Shown: positions 8,343-17,792, counted from the first letter of the stretch. The stretch is 64,000 bases of DNA from an uncultured Sphingomonadaceae bacterium (GCA_937873035.1 CALMVA010000040.1:1-64000), one strand, 5' to 3'. Numbers and translations are program-made. The notes: generated by a model not told the origin, from the letters alone.

Positions 8343-9509
8343 CCCTATCTGCCCAAGCTCTTGATCTTGCCGCCCGCGTTGAAGCCTTTGTGCGCGACGT
8401 TGTCGTTCCTTATGAAAAAGATCTCCGCCGCGATCATCACGGCGCGCCGCTCGATGAGATGGTGATGGAAATGCGTGAAAAGGCACGTGCGGCAGGAGTT
8501 TTGACGCCGCACGTCCTTCCTGATGGCGGCCATCTGACCCAGCGTGAAACCGCGATTGTTCTCCAGAAATCGGGACTTTCGCCGCTTGGGCCGCTGGCCT
8601 GCAACACCATGGCGCCTGATGAGGGCAATATGTATCTGCTCGGCAAGGTCGGCAGCCCGGACCTGAAGGAGCGTTTCCTGAAGCCGATGGTGGATGGCCA
8701 TGCCCGCTCTGCCTTTTTCATGACTGAACCCGCATTGGAGGGCGGCGCAGGCTCTGACCCCTCGATGATGCAGACGACGTGCAAGCCCGATGGCAATCAC
8801 TGGGTCATCAACGGCCGCAAGGCGTTCATCACCGGGGCGGAAGGCGCCAAGGTCGGCATCGTGATGGCCAAGGCGGAAGAAGGGGCGTGTATGTTCCTGG
8901 TCGACCTGCCCGATCCCGCGATCCGCATCGAGCACGTGCCCAACACCATCGACAATTCAATGCCCGGCGGCCACGCCACCGTCATCATAGACAATCTGCG
9001 CGTGCCGGCAGACCAGATGCTGGGGCAGGCTGGCGAAGGCTTCAAATACGCCCAGATCCGCCTGTCTCCCGCGCGCCTCTCACACTGTATGCGCTGGCAT
9101 GGCTGCTGTGAGCGCGCGCACGAAATCGCAACCGACTATGCCAATCGTCGCATGGCCTTTGGCAAGCAGCTGATCGACCATGAAGGCGTGGGCTTCATGC
9201 TTGCGGAAAATTTGATTGATCTGAAGCAGGCCCAATTGATGATCGACTGGTGCGCCAGCGTGCTCGACACGGGCTCGCTTGGCACGGTTGAAAGCTCGAT
9301 GACCAAGGTCGCGGTATCCAGAGGCGCTGATGCGCATTGCTGATCGCTGCGTGCAGGTGATGGGCGGCATGGGCGTGACCGACCACACCATTGTCGAGCA
9401 GATCTTCCGCGAAGTCCGCGCTTTCCGTATCTATGACGGCCCGACCGAGGTCCACAAATGGAGCCTCGCGAAAAAAATCAAGCGCGACTGGAAGGCCGCA
9501 AACGCCTGA
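8339..9509 (+). pseudogene. Acyl-CoA dehydrogenase (ACAD10/11-like), interrupted by +1 frameshift
   Basis: The first frame (8339-9343) encodes an FAD-dependent acyl-CoA dehydrogenase: N-terminal helical domain, the FMTEPALEGGAGSDPS flavin strand, a middle beta domain and the GFKYAQIRLSPARL region. It ends abruptly. The missing C-terminus continues in the next frame, from the ATG at 9330 to TGA 9507-9509, including CVQVMGGMGVTDHT, the FREVRAFRIYDGPTEVH signature and a lysine-rich end. Removing one A (base 9320 in TATCCAGAGGCG) restores an uninterrupted ~389-residue protein of normal family length. Either this is a recent mutation or a sequence error. The GTG start overlaps the SDR stop. The product would oxidise an acyl-CoA to the enoyl-CoA. 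Confidence 0.88.
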
Positions 9510-9519
9510 CGCTTGCGGC

Positions 9520-10089
9520 TCAGGCGGCATCCTCAAACGACGGCGCGGGATCAAGCTCGATTCCCGCCCGTCCGTTTTCGATCCAGACGATACGCCCGGT
9601 GACAGCCCAGCCATCGGCCAGCCGCACCAGCAATCTCTGGCCCTGCGTCGCGCCGTGCAGCCCTTCAATCATCATGCCACCGTCAGAAATGTTGCGCACA
9701 ACGGCCCGCTGGCTGGCGATGCCTGTGATAAGGCGGATGTTGCCCGCCATGTCAGCCGCGCCCTTGCGCAAGACAGGCGGTGCCGACTGAAGTTGAAGCC
9801 CAAAGCTGCTGCCATGAACCCAGCGGACAATCGCCGGCACGATGCAAAGACCGCCAAAGGACACGTGAAGATGTTCACCAACCAGAAGCTTCTCATCGCT
9901 CTCGCCGGTCAGGTTCGTGTCGGTCAGGTCAACCAGTTCCATATCGGCAAGTGCATCGACCGCGAGCACGTCTGCGCGCTGGAAAACGCGGCGGCGCGGC
10001 GCGGCGCGGCGCGTTTCATCGCCTTCGCGCAGATCGGGCATGGGGAAGATCCCGCCCTCCGCCTTTCCGAACGTTCTTACCTGCAACAT
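9520..10089 (-). CDS. Two-domain PilZ protein
   Basis: This is a 189-residue soluble protein with two PilZ-like halves. The first has an arginine cluster (RRAAPRRRVFQR, giving RxxxR) and a VRWVHGSSFGLQL strand. The second has VRNISDGGMMIEG, matching the (D/N)xSxxG motif, and ends with GRIVWIENGRAGIELD. PilZ domains are c-di-GMP receptors that commonly tune motility, exopolysaccharide synthesis or transcription; which applies here is unknown. An alternative start is the ATG at 10041. It is convergent with the broken acyl-CoA dehydrogenase, ten bases away. Confidence 0.8.
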   Translation of the reverse strand: MLQVRTFGKAEGGIFPMPDLREGDETRRAAPRRRVFQRADVLAVDALADMELVDLTDTNLTGESDEKLLVGEHLHVSFGGLCIVPAIVRWVHGSSFGLQLQSAPPVLRKGAADMAGNIRLITGIASQRAVVRNISDGGMMIEGLHGATQGQRLLVRLADGWAVTGRIVWIENGRAGIELDPAPSFEDAA

Positions 10090-10196
10090 GGGCCAGTCCC
10101 ACCCTGTGATTGAGCCAGTTTAGAGACTCATATCGCAAGGGAATCGCGCTGTGACCCTAGGGATTCCACGGTATAAAAAACCGCAGCGAAATGCCG

Positions 10197-10841
10197 TTAC
10201 TCTTCCCCGACAGGCGGATCGCCCACTTCGCTGAGCGCGGGTAGCCCCGCCAGCAGCGCCAGCCGAACAGCGGCGGAAACCGTGCGCACGCCCAGCTTTT
10301 CCATCAGTGTCGCCCGGAAACTTTCCACCGTGCGGATGCTCAGGCCAAGCTGAAAGGCGATGAGCTTGTTGGGCAAACCATCAAGCAGCCCCTGCATCAC
10401 CTGCCGCTCGCGGTTGGACAGGCGCGCAATGCGGTATTTTGCATCATCAAACTTGCCTGAATCCGCCACCCGGCGGGCAAGTTCTTCAAAGGCATTATCC
10501 AGTGTTGCCAACAGGTTGGCTTCGTCATATGGTTTTTCAAGAAACTCAAAGGCACCGTTCTTCATCGCCCGCACGGCGCGCTCGATGTCGCCTTCGCCGG
10601 TGAGGATGAGGACGGGGAAGTTGATTGCCCGCGCGTTGAGCACCTCTTGCGTCTCAAGGCCGTTCATGCCCGGCATCTGCACGTCGAGCATGATGCATCC
10701 GGGTGCCTGCACATCAATACCGCCCAGAAATGCCTCAGCATTGCCGAACTGCTCAACCTTATAGCCATGCGCCTTCAGAAGAAAAGCCGCGGAATCCCGC
10801 ACACTGTCATCATCATCAACGAGATATACCAACCTGTCCAA
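10197..10841 (-). CDS. FixJ/LuxR-type response regulator
   Basis: This 214-residue regulator has a receiver domain (acidic pocket in LVDDDD, phospho-acceptor Asp53 in MLDVQMPGMNG, Lys in LEKPYD) joined to a LuxR-type helix-turn-helix (LSNRERQVMQGLLDG, then LGLSIRTVESFRATLMEKLGV). FixJ proteins are phosphorylated by a cognate kinase and activate transcription. It is divergent from the FixL-like kinase at 10942, so the two probably formed a pair. An FNR/FixK-like box lies 66 bases upstream of its start. The C-terminal tail after the HTH is acidic and poorly conserved. Confidence 0.92.
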   Translation of the reverse strand: MDRLVYLVDDDDSVRDSAAFLLKAHGYKVEQFGNAEAFLGGIDVQAPGCIMLDVQMPGMNGLETQEVLNARAINFPVLILTGEGDIERAVRAMKNGAFEFLEKPYDEANLLATLDNAFEELARRVADSGKFDDAKYRIARLSNRERQVMQGLLDGLPNKLIAFQLGLSIRTVESFRATLMEKLGVRTVSAAVRLALLAGLPALSEVGDPPVGEE

Positions 10842-10900
10842 CTTGATCGCCCCCGACCCGATTCATGTGATGGATGACGCTTCACCGTAGAGAGTAAAAA

Positions 10901-10914
10901 TTGACTTGAATCAA
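10901..10914. promoter_or_regulatory. FNR/FixK-like binding site
   Basis: TTGACTTGAATCAA matches the FNR/FixK consensus TTGAT-N4-ATCAA at nine of ten positions. It lies in the 100-base divergent region between the FixJ-type regulator and the FixL-like kinase. Its centre is 66 bases upstream of the regulator's start codon, which would allow the usual -41.5 placement and a ~25-base leader. It is 34 bases upstream of the kinase start, which is too close for activation unless the kinase starts later. Confidence 0.5.
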
Positions 10915-10941
10915 CCAGTTTGAATTGAATATTTATGCCAA

Positions 10942-12823
10942 ATGCGCGCTATGGCTGCCAAGAATGTGGCCAACGGCAAGAAACGGAGCAAGATTGGCGT
11001 GATTCGCCCCCGACACAAGAGCGCCTTCCTGATCCTGATGACCATCGCTCTGGTGATGGTCGTGGGCGCTGTGGCGGGGATCGCAGATGGGTTTCGGCGC
11101 ATCGCAACCGCAACCGACGCGGTGGAAGCCAGCTACCGGACAATCGCCGCCGCAGAAAATATTCTGACCATCGCGCGCGATAGCGAAACCGGCCAGCGCG
11201 GCTATCTGCTGACCGGAAATGAACGCTATCTTGAGCCCTTCAATGCCGCGCAGGCGCGCGCGCCCAGGGCATGGGCACGCTTCAACGCCCTGCCACTTGG
11301 CGCGGAGCAGGCCGCCGCACGGCAAGAAATTCACAAGTCCTTCGATCAGAAATTTGCGCGCAGCGCCATGACCGTATCAATGCGGCGCAAGGGGCAGGTC
11401 GATCAGGCGCTCCGTGCAGTCGACATCGGCATTGGCCGTGAACTGATGGACAGGCTGCGCGCGCAGGTCGACCGCTTTCAGGCTGTGGAAGAAAGAAAGC
11501 TTCTCGCAGCCCATGCCGACGCTGACACGACTTTTAGAGATGCAATGGTGCAGGCTATTCTGGGCGCAATGGGGCTTTTGGCGGCGGGCGCTCTTGGCGT
11601 CGCTGCCCTGCGGCGCGCGCGCACCGAAGTCGATGAAAGCGCCGCACTGGTGCAGCTTGGCAATCAACGCTTCAAGGCAACCTTCGATCAATCGACCGTC
11701 GGCAAGATGCTGTTGAACACCGAGGGTTACCCCATGCTGGTCAACGACGCCTTGTGCCGGATGACGGGCTATTCACGCGCCGAGTTCCTGTCTGCGACAC
11801 CCGACTCTCCGGCCTTCCCCAAAAACCTGTTTTCCGATCCCGCGAGTTGCGACGCCCTGCTCGACGGCGAGATTGACAGTTATCAGCACGAAATGCTGGC
11901 CAATACCAAGGATGGTGGAGAACTTTGCCTCTCGACCCTCATGTCAGCCGTGCGCGCCAACGACGGCTCGATTGACTTTCTGTCCGCCCTGGTGACCGAC
12001 CTTACCGAGCAGCGCGCGGCCGAGCTTAAACTCAAGAATAGCGAAGCGCGACTGCGTGGTCTTCAGGCAGAATTTGCGCATATTGCGCGCGTCAATGATC
12101 TTGGCGAAATGGCCGCGGCCATCGCGCACGAAATCAACCAGCCGCTCACCGCCATCACCAACTATATGTCGGTTGGCCAAAAGCTGGCGACCATTGCCAG
12201 CGAAACGCAGAATGATTTGCAAGACGTGCTGCAACGCGCCTCCGACCAGGCCCAGCGCGCCAGCCATATCGTCAAGCGGATGCGCAGCTTTGTGGAACGC
12301 ACCGATGAAGCGCGCGGAACAGAGCAGGTTGGCGCCCTGATTGATTCATCGACAGAGCTTGTCCTTATCGGCCATGATCGCAGCACCATCGACATCCTCC
12401 GCGCGGGCGATGCGGATGAGCTTCAGGTGCTGGTGGACGCCATCCAGATCCAGCAGGTGCTCGTTATCCTCATTCGCAACGCGATCGAGGCCTTTGGCAA
12501 GTCCGATCACGAGGCGCGGCTGCGGCGTGACGATCACGACGATCGCGGCGCCTGACGACGGCAAGGTCAGTATTTTCGTGTCCGACAACGGACCGGGCCT
12601 GTCCCCTGAAAATGCCGCCGGCCTGTTCAAGCCCTTTACCACATCAAAACCCGGCAATCTGGGCATGGGACTGGCGATTGCGCGGCGTCTGTGCGAAGGC
12701 AATGGCGGCAAGCTCAGCCATGTCCCATCGGATATGCCCGGCGCGACCTTCCAGATCGAACTTCCGCTCGCCCCACCAGGCCCCGCGCAAAGCGAGGCAG
12801 ACTTACAGCACAAGGCCGCCTGA
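10942..12823 (+). pseudogene. FixL-like CHASE3-PAS sensor histidine kinase, interrupted by frameshift
   Basis: The first frame (10942-12555) encodes an N-terminal membrane helix (about 28-50), a periplasmic CHASE3 domain (ETGQRGYLLTG near 82-92), a second membrane helix (about 202-222), a PAS domain and the H-box AAAIAHEINQPLTAITNY with His396. It stops just after the ATP-binding N-box (RNAIEAF). The rest of the ATPase domain, with VSDNGPGLSPE, the F-box, GNLGMGLAIARRL and a C-terminal FQIELPL strand, is in the +2 frame and ends at 12823. The switch falls between about 12515 and 12545; one extra base in the GC-rich CGGCTGCGGCG tract would explain it. As read, the kinase cannot bind ATP. A second in-frame ATG lies at 10951. 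Confidence 0.87.
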
Positions 12824-12889
12824 GGTTTTTCAGCCCGCACTGGAGCGTGTTCCGAGCCGTTCGGCGTTTCCACCGCCCTCGAAATCACC

Positions 12890-13498
12890 CTAATCCCGCT
12901 CGGCCCGCGCAATTTCGGCAACCGCCTCGGCAATTGAGCGCACGCCCAAATGGCGCACGATATTGGCCCGGTGCATTTCCACCGTGCGCGGGCTGAGGTT
13001 GAGGTGCGCGGCGATCGCCTTGGTCGTCATCCCGTGCGCGATCATCTGGAGCACATCATATTCGCGCGGGCTGAGCCGCTCGCGCACCGTGTTGCCCGAT
13101 GGCCGCGCCGCGACCTTTGTCGCCGCCCCGCGTGAAAAAGCCGTATTGAGCACCGACATCAAAGTGGATGTCTGGATCGGCTTTTCAAGAAAATCGACGG
13201 TGCCAAGCTTCATCGCCATCACAGCCGACGGCACATCGGCAGCGCCACTCATCATCACGACCGGCCATTTCATCGCCGCGCGCTCCCGCAGCGCGAGCAG
13301 AAACTCGATACCGTCCATGTCCGGCATATGCAGGTCCAGCAGCACGGGTGCCGGGTCAAGAGAACGGAAACTTTCAAAAAACTCATCGCCAGCCCCAAAG
13401 CTGCGCGTCTCATAGCCACACGCTTCAAGCAGCATGGCCAATGATTGCCGCACGCCATGGTCATCATCGACGACATAAACGAGGTTGGATGGGGACAA
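12890..13498 (-). CDS. FixJ/LuxR-type response regulator
   Basis: This second FixJ-type regulator has a receiver domain (YVVDDDHG pocket, Asp55 in LLDLHMPDMDG, Lys in LEKPIQ) and a LuxR HTH (LSPREYDVLQMIAHG, then LNLSPRTVEMHRANIVRHLGV). I use the TTG at 13498, with GGGAG six bases upstream, because it gives the usual short lead-in to the receiver (about 202 residues). An ATG at 13525 is the alternative. It is convergent with the frameshifted kinase and about 36% of positions match the 10197 regulator by eye. One kinase may therefore have served two regulators. Confidence 0.9.
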   Translation of the reverse strand: MSPSNLVYVVDDDHGVRQSLAMLLEACGYETRSFGAGDEFFESFRSLDPAPVLLDLHMPDMDGIEFLLALRERAAMKWPVVMMSGAADVPSAVMAMKLGTVDFLEKPIQTSTLMSVLNTAFSRGAATKVAARPSGNTVRERLSPREYDVLQMIAHGMTTKAIAAHLNLSPRTVEMHRANIVRHLGVRSIAEAVAEIARAERD

Positions 13499-13525
13499 GT
13501 GAAACTCCCGCCTGGCGATGCGCAT

Positions 13526-13774
13526 CAAAACGCTTCAATTGCCAACAGCATAGTCGCCTCCTCTCGATACGTGCAGACCGGAAAATTACGGACACCGCCG
13601 CAAATTCCTGCCATTCGTCGCACAAACATACCGGGTGGTCCCCTTTCGGAGCACGGAAGACGGTCAAAGGTTTTTTTACCAATTTCTTTTATATTTGTGC
13701 TTGTAGCAAAACCGTAACATTGACTCCCGCGCACCTGAGGCGCCATTCAAATACACTGGAAATCTGGCAGTTTA
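13526..13774. other. Divergent intergenic region, AT-rich
   Basis: About 250 bases separate the FixJ-type regulator from the large Kelch/VCBS gene. The right half is markedly AT-rich (a TTTTTTACC run, TTTATATTTGTGC) compared with its surroundings, as expected for promoters. I could not place a confident -35/-10 pair, and no gene is seen. Confidence 0.5.
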
Positions 13775-16078
13775 ATGAGTGTTTTTGCCCAAAATTGGTC
13801 GCTGGCCAGCGAAGATATTTCCATCTCATGGTCACCAACCCAATCCGACGCTTTTGCCGGCAGTGTTACCTGGTCCTCGCCGCAGCCTCTGGCCGATTTG
13901 AGCTGGACGCTCACCAAGGCACAGGGTGAGTTTGATCCGCGCGACACGACGGAAACCTTTGCGTTCAACGGCCTCTACTGGATGAGCAATGGCTACCAAT
14001 ATGGCGGCATCAACCTGCGGGATATGTGGAATTCACCGGATGGCGTCACCTGGACCAAGGTGCTCGATGCGACGCCCTACCCCACATATGCGCAGGTCAT
14101 TCCGTTCAATGGCGCGCTCTATGCCATCAGCAATGAGACATGGCGGTCCGATGATGGCGTGAACTGGATACAGGCGACAAGCGAAACGCCATTCATCCAT
14201 ACGGCCGAGATGAATGTGCTCGTCTTCAACAACAAGCTGTGGATGCTGACCGAAGACGGCGCGTGGGCAAGCGATGATGGCGTCAACTGGGCGCGCCAGA
14301 GCAGCTTTCCGTTTGGCGCGCGCCACCATTTTTCATCGATGGTGTTTGACGGGAAGCTCATAGTTGCAGGCGGTTTTTCTGACGAAGCCAATCCGCAGCC
14401 AGAGACGATCTATACCGACAAGACCTCACATAATGATGTGTGGGCATCGTCTGACGGCGTGACGTGGGAGCGCCTGACCGAACACGCAGAATGGTCTCCC
14501 CGGTTTTTCGCGCCCATGCAGGCATATAACGGCAACCTCTATCTTCTGGGTGGTCTCGATAACATAGATGGTGCCAACCTTGGTGAGGTGTGGGTTTCAG
14601 CAGATGCCATCCACTGGAGCCTGATGGATGGTGCCCGTTTCTCGCCACGTCACTGGCCCGGATCACTCGTTGTCGGCGATACGCTGGAGGTTCTGGGCGG
14701 CAATGGCTGGCCGACGCTCAATGACATATGGTCATTCAGCGACGCTGGCCGCCTGCCGAATTACAGCTTCACAGCGCAGCATGGCTTTGACCTTGTGCTT
14801 GGCTCAGGAAACGACATCGTTCGATCTGGCGGCGGCGCAACGCACATTCTTGCGGGCGCGGGGGATGACACAATTTATGCAGCCGGAGGTGACAAGATCA
14901 TCGAAGGCGGTGCCGGAAACGACATCCTCCATGCAGCCGCCGCCGAGAGCCATCCCGAACAATGGGTCGTCGGAGACTTTAACGGCGACGGCAAGGACGA
15001 CGTGTTCCGCTATATTCCTGAAATTACCGGAGCGGATGTCTGGCTGTCCAACGGCAGCAGCTTTGATCGCACGGGCGGCTGGACATCTGCCTTGCACGGC
15101 GCAGCGCAATGGTATGTCGGCGACTTTGATGGTGACGGAAAGGATGACATTTTTCGGACCATAGCTGGCACGTCTGGCGCAGACGTGTGGCTCTCCGATG
15201 GCACCCGCTTTGTTCAGGATGGCTCGTGGACATCAGACCAGCACGCAGGCGATCCGTGGCACATTGGCGACTTCAATGGTGACGGAAAAGACGACATATT
15301 CCGTTTCGTTGCCGAAACATCCAAAACCGAAGTTTACCTCTCAACCGGCCATTCCTTTGAAGCGGCGGGGGCTTGGGCCGATGTTTCGCCGGGCGGCGAG
15401 GCCTGGTATGAGGGCGACTTCAACGGCGATGGCCTGACAGATATTTTCCGTTATGTCCCCGGCACAACGGGCGCGAATGTCTGGCTTTCAGACGGCACGA
15501 AATTTGTGGATTCCGGCAACTGGACGCCTGCGGGCCACGGCCCTGAGCGATGGTATGTCGCCGATGTGAATGGCGATGGAAAGGATGACCTTTTCCGCTA
15601 TCTGCCACGGGTGACGGGCGCGAATGTCTGGCTTTCAGACGGCACGAGCTTTGTAGATTCCGGCAACTGGACGCCTGCCGGCCATGGCGCAACGACGTGG
15701 CTGACGGGCGATTTCAATGGCGACAGTGCAAGCGATCTTGCCCGCAGCTTCACGCTCGGCGGCGTTCTTAACCCATTTATTTCCTCCGGCAGCACCTTTG
15801 ACGATAACGGTTTGTGGTCAGGCGGCGAGAGCAGCACGTTCAGCTTCTCACCGGGCTTCGGGCAAGACCAGATTGTCGGCTTCAAGACGTCCACGATCGA
15901 TCATGACGTCCTCATGTTCAGCGGTTTTGGCTTCAGCTCGGTGCAAGATGTGCTGGCAAATGCCACACAGAATGGCGCTGATACCATCATCTCCTTTACC
16001 GACGGGTCATCGATCGATCTGATCGGTATTCAGATGGCGGAGCTTGCCGCCAATCAATCCATATTCATATTCGGCTAA
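13775..16078 (+). CDS. Secreted Kelch/VCBS-repeat protein, type I secretion type
   Basis: This 767-residue protein has no N-terminal signal. Residues ~40-325 contain repeated SSDGVTW-type blades and resemble a Kelch-like beta-propeller. Residues ~340-390 hold RTX-like calcium nonapeptides (GSGNDIV, GAGDDTIYA, GGAGNDILH). Residues ~395-660 hold six ~48-residue FG-GAP/VCBS repeats, most with DxNGDGxxD calcium loops. The C-terminus (IVGFKTSTIDHDVLMFSGFG, ending FIFG) is typical of uncleaved type I secretion signals. It is probably a calcium-stabilised surface or matrix protein. No T1SS transporter lies in the window. The ribosome-binding site at 13775 is weak. Confidence 0.85.
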   Translation: MSVFAQNWSLASEDISISWSPTQSDAFAGSVTWSSPQPLADLSWTLTKAQGEFDPRDTTETFAFNGLYWMSNGYQYGGINLRDMWNSPDGVTWTKVLDATPYPTYAQVIPFNGALYAISNETWRSDDGVNWIQATSETPFIHTAEMNVLVFNNKLWMLTEDGAWASDDGVNWARQSSFPFGARHHFSSMVFDGKLIVAGGFSDEANPQPETIYTDKTSHNDVWASSDGVTWERLTEHAEWSPRFFAPMQAYNGNLYLLGGLDNIDGANLGEVWVSADAIHWSLMDGARFSPRHWPGSLVVGDTLEVLGGNGWPTLNDIWSFSDAGRLPNYSFTAQHGFDLVLGSGNDIVRSGGGATHILAGAGDDTIYAAGGDKIIEGGAGNDILHAAAAESHPEQWVVGDFNGDGKDDVFRYIPEITGADVWLSNGSSFDRTGGWTSALHGAAQWYVGDFDGDGKDDIFRTIAGTSGADVWLSDGTRFVQDGSWTSDQHAGDPWHIGDFNGDGKDDIFRFVAETSKTEVYLSTGHSFEAAGAWADVSPGGEAWYEGDFNGDGLTDIFRYVPGTTGANVWLSDGTKFVDSGNWTPAGHGPERWYVADVNGDGKDDLFRYLPRVTGANVWLSDGTSFVDSGNWTPAGHGATTWLTGDFNGDSASDLARSFTLGGVLNPFISSGSTFDDNGLWSGGESSTFSFSPGFGQDQIVGFKTSTIDHDVLMFSGFGFSSVQDVLANATQNGADTIISFTDGSSIDLIGIQMAELAANQSIFIFG

Positions 16079-16176
16079 GGCGGCCCGGTTCAAGTCGCTG
16101 TCCGCATCGCAGTGCTCCGCCTTGGCGGAAATCTGAAGATGATCGTCGTCACGGTCGCTGAGGTAAACGTCATCAC

Positions 16177-17718
16177 ATGACCCGCATTGGCCGCCGCGAC
16201 ATGATGAGATCAGGCGCCGGGGCGATGGCCGCGCTGCTGGGCATTTCTCCCTTGCGCGCGCGCACTGCGGCGATGCGGAACGCCCTGCCCTTGACCGATA
16301 ACGGGTCACTCGACGTCCGCACATTGATTGGCGGCGATGGTGATATTTCACAGGCCTTGCTGGTCGCCCGCAACGCCAATCTGAATATCTGGCTGTCCCG
16401 TGGAGACTATGTGCTGACGGGTGCGTTCGACCAGCGCGATATGCGCATTGCAGCCGCCAGGAACGCACAGATTTCTGCCGCCGGAAATGATGGGCGCATC
16501 TTCTTTTCCAATGGCGGCTTCCACCAACTTCCCCAACTGGCGTCGAACATCGGCACGGGCGCAAAACGGGTGCGGTTTTCAGCCCCTCACGGCCTGAAAC
16601 CGGGGGATTGGTTCATCATTTACAACCCGACGGACTTTAGCTGGCACACGGCACGCGCCTATTATCGCGCAGGAGAATGGTGCCGCGTGGCCGCTGTCAC
16701 CGCGCAATCAGTAACGCTGTATTCGCCACTCACCTCAAATTACGAAACGGCGAGCGTCGACATCTACCATGTGAGTCTGAGACGCCCCTCGATCAGCGGT
16801 GGGCAGTGGGACTGCGGACAGCGAACGCTCGCGGACTATAGTGGGTGCACGGGTCCGCTTATTGATGTGGGCAGGGTGACGGCGCGCGCCAACACCGCAA
16901 TCAACATAAACCGTTGTGTCGCCGCCTCGCTTGGCTGCCGCGAAGGCAATAATGCAGGCGATGGCCGTGACGACTATCTCATCGCCATCGGCAACTCACA
17001 GCATATCAGGGTGTCGGGCGGTGTGTTGTTCAGCCGCCGCCATCCCGTTGCCATTGGTGGCGCAGACCTTGTGTGTGGTGTGCCCAACCGCGATTGCCGC
17101 ATCCAGAACACGACGCTGCGAAACGACCCCGACACCAATGTTATGTGCGCGGATATGCACGGCAATTCCGAGAATTGCGGATATGACAATTGCGTCATCA
17201 CAGGCGGCGGCTCCATGGGCGGGGCCAGCCCTTATTATCGGCGCTGCTCCATCAGTGCACGGCGCGACGGCACTGTGCTGGAAGCGACCGAATTGGTTGG
17301 AGGCCGCATCGAAATTGCCGATACAAAAATGTTCACGCCCGCCTATCAAATCGGCGGTGGACGCGGGCTGATTGATTTGGGCTCGCAAAATGCAAGCCTC
17401 AACCACGGCACGCGTATGAACATGACAGTGATGGTCAATAATTTTGCTGTGGATGCGCCGAATCTTGGGCGCGATGAAGCCATCATCCGACTCGACAATA
17501 ACGGCAGCAATGTGCGGATCGATATGTCGGTGAAGAACGGATCGCTGCGGTTGCGCAATCCTGTGCAGCTTGTGCGCGCCCAGTTGCTCTCCGGTCGAGA
17601 CGAAAGCAGCTCTATCACGATCAGCGACATTTCAGGGCTGCCTCCGGGGTCGAAAGCCTATGTTCCGGTGAACGGTGCCTATCTTCATGGCTACAGATCA
17701 ATCAGAGTAACCGAATAG
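16177..17718 (+). CDS. Tat-exported beta-helix protein, possible polysaccharide-acting
   Basis: The 513-residue protein begins with a twin-arginine leader (GRRDMMRSGAGAMAALLG, cleavage likely after ~30 residues). The body has the rhythm of a right-handed parallel beta-helix: short strands with stacked Asn/Ile, such as INRCVAASLGC, HIRVSGGVLF, CRIQNTTLRND and YDNCVITGGG. The N-terminal TLIGGDGDISQALLVAR layout resembles pectate-lyase-like and phage tailspike proteins. Many such proteins bind or cut polysaccharides, but no catalytic residues can be named. It lies immediately before the polysaccharide locus, so a role in trimming or binding the polymer is a reasonable inference. Confidence 0.72.
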   Translation: MTRIGRRDMMRSGAGAMAALLGISPLRARTAAMRNALPLTDNGSLDVRTLIGGDGDISQALLVARNANLNIWLSRGDYVLTGAFDQRDMRIAAARNAQISAAGNDGRIFFSNGGFHQLPQLASNIGTGAKRVRFSAPHGLKPGDWFIIYNPTDFSWHTARAYYRAGEWCRVAAVTAQSVTLYSPLTSNYETASVDIYHVSLRRPSISGGQWDCGQRTLADYSGCTGPLIDVGRVTARANTAININRCVAASLGCREGNNAGDGRDDYLIAIGNSQHIRVSGGVLFSRRHPVAIGGADLVCGVPNRDCRIQNTTLRNDPDTNVMCADMHGNSENCGYDNCVITGGGSMGGASPYYRRCSISARRDGTVLEATELVGGRIEIADTKMFTPAYQIGGGRGLIDLGSQNASLNHGTRMNMTVMVNNFAVDAPNLGRDEAIIRLDNNGSNVRIDMSVKNGSLRLRNPVQLVRAQLLSGRDESSSITISDISGLPPGSKAYVPVNGAYLHGYRSIRVTE

Positions 17719-17771
17719 AATCGTAATGAATATTTGCACTCGTCCGCGTGAACCAAGCTCGATTTGCAAAA

Positions 17772-17792
17772 TGCCGAACGATGTTTTCGGCA
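17772..17792. terminator. Possible terminator hairpin
   Basis: TGCCGAA (17772-17778) and TTCGGCA (17786-17792) form a 7-base stem with a 7-base loop, 53 bases after the stop of the beta-helix gene and before the dehydratase gene. Only a short CCTTTC follows, so it is a weak intrinsic terminator at best. Confidence 0.35.

Noticed and set aside
9391..10113. A 240-codon plus-strand frame beside the acyl-CoA dehydrogenase
   Set aside because: It is antisense to the two-domain PilZ gene, which has recognisable motifs; the plus-strand translation has none.
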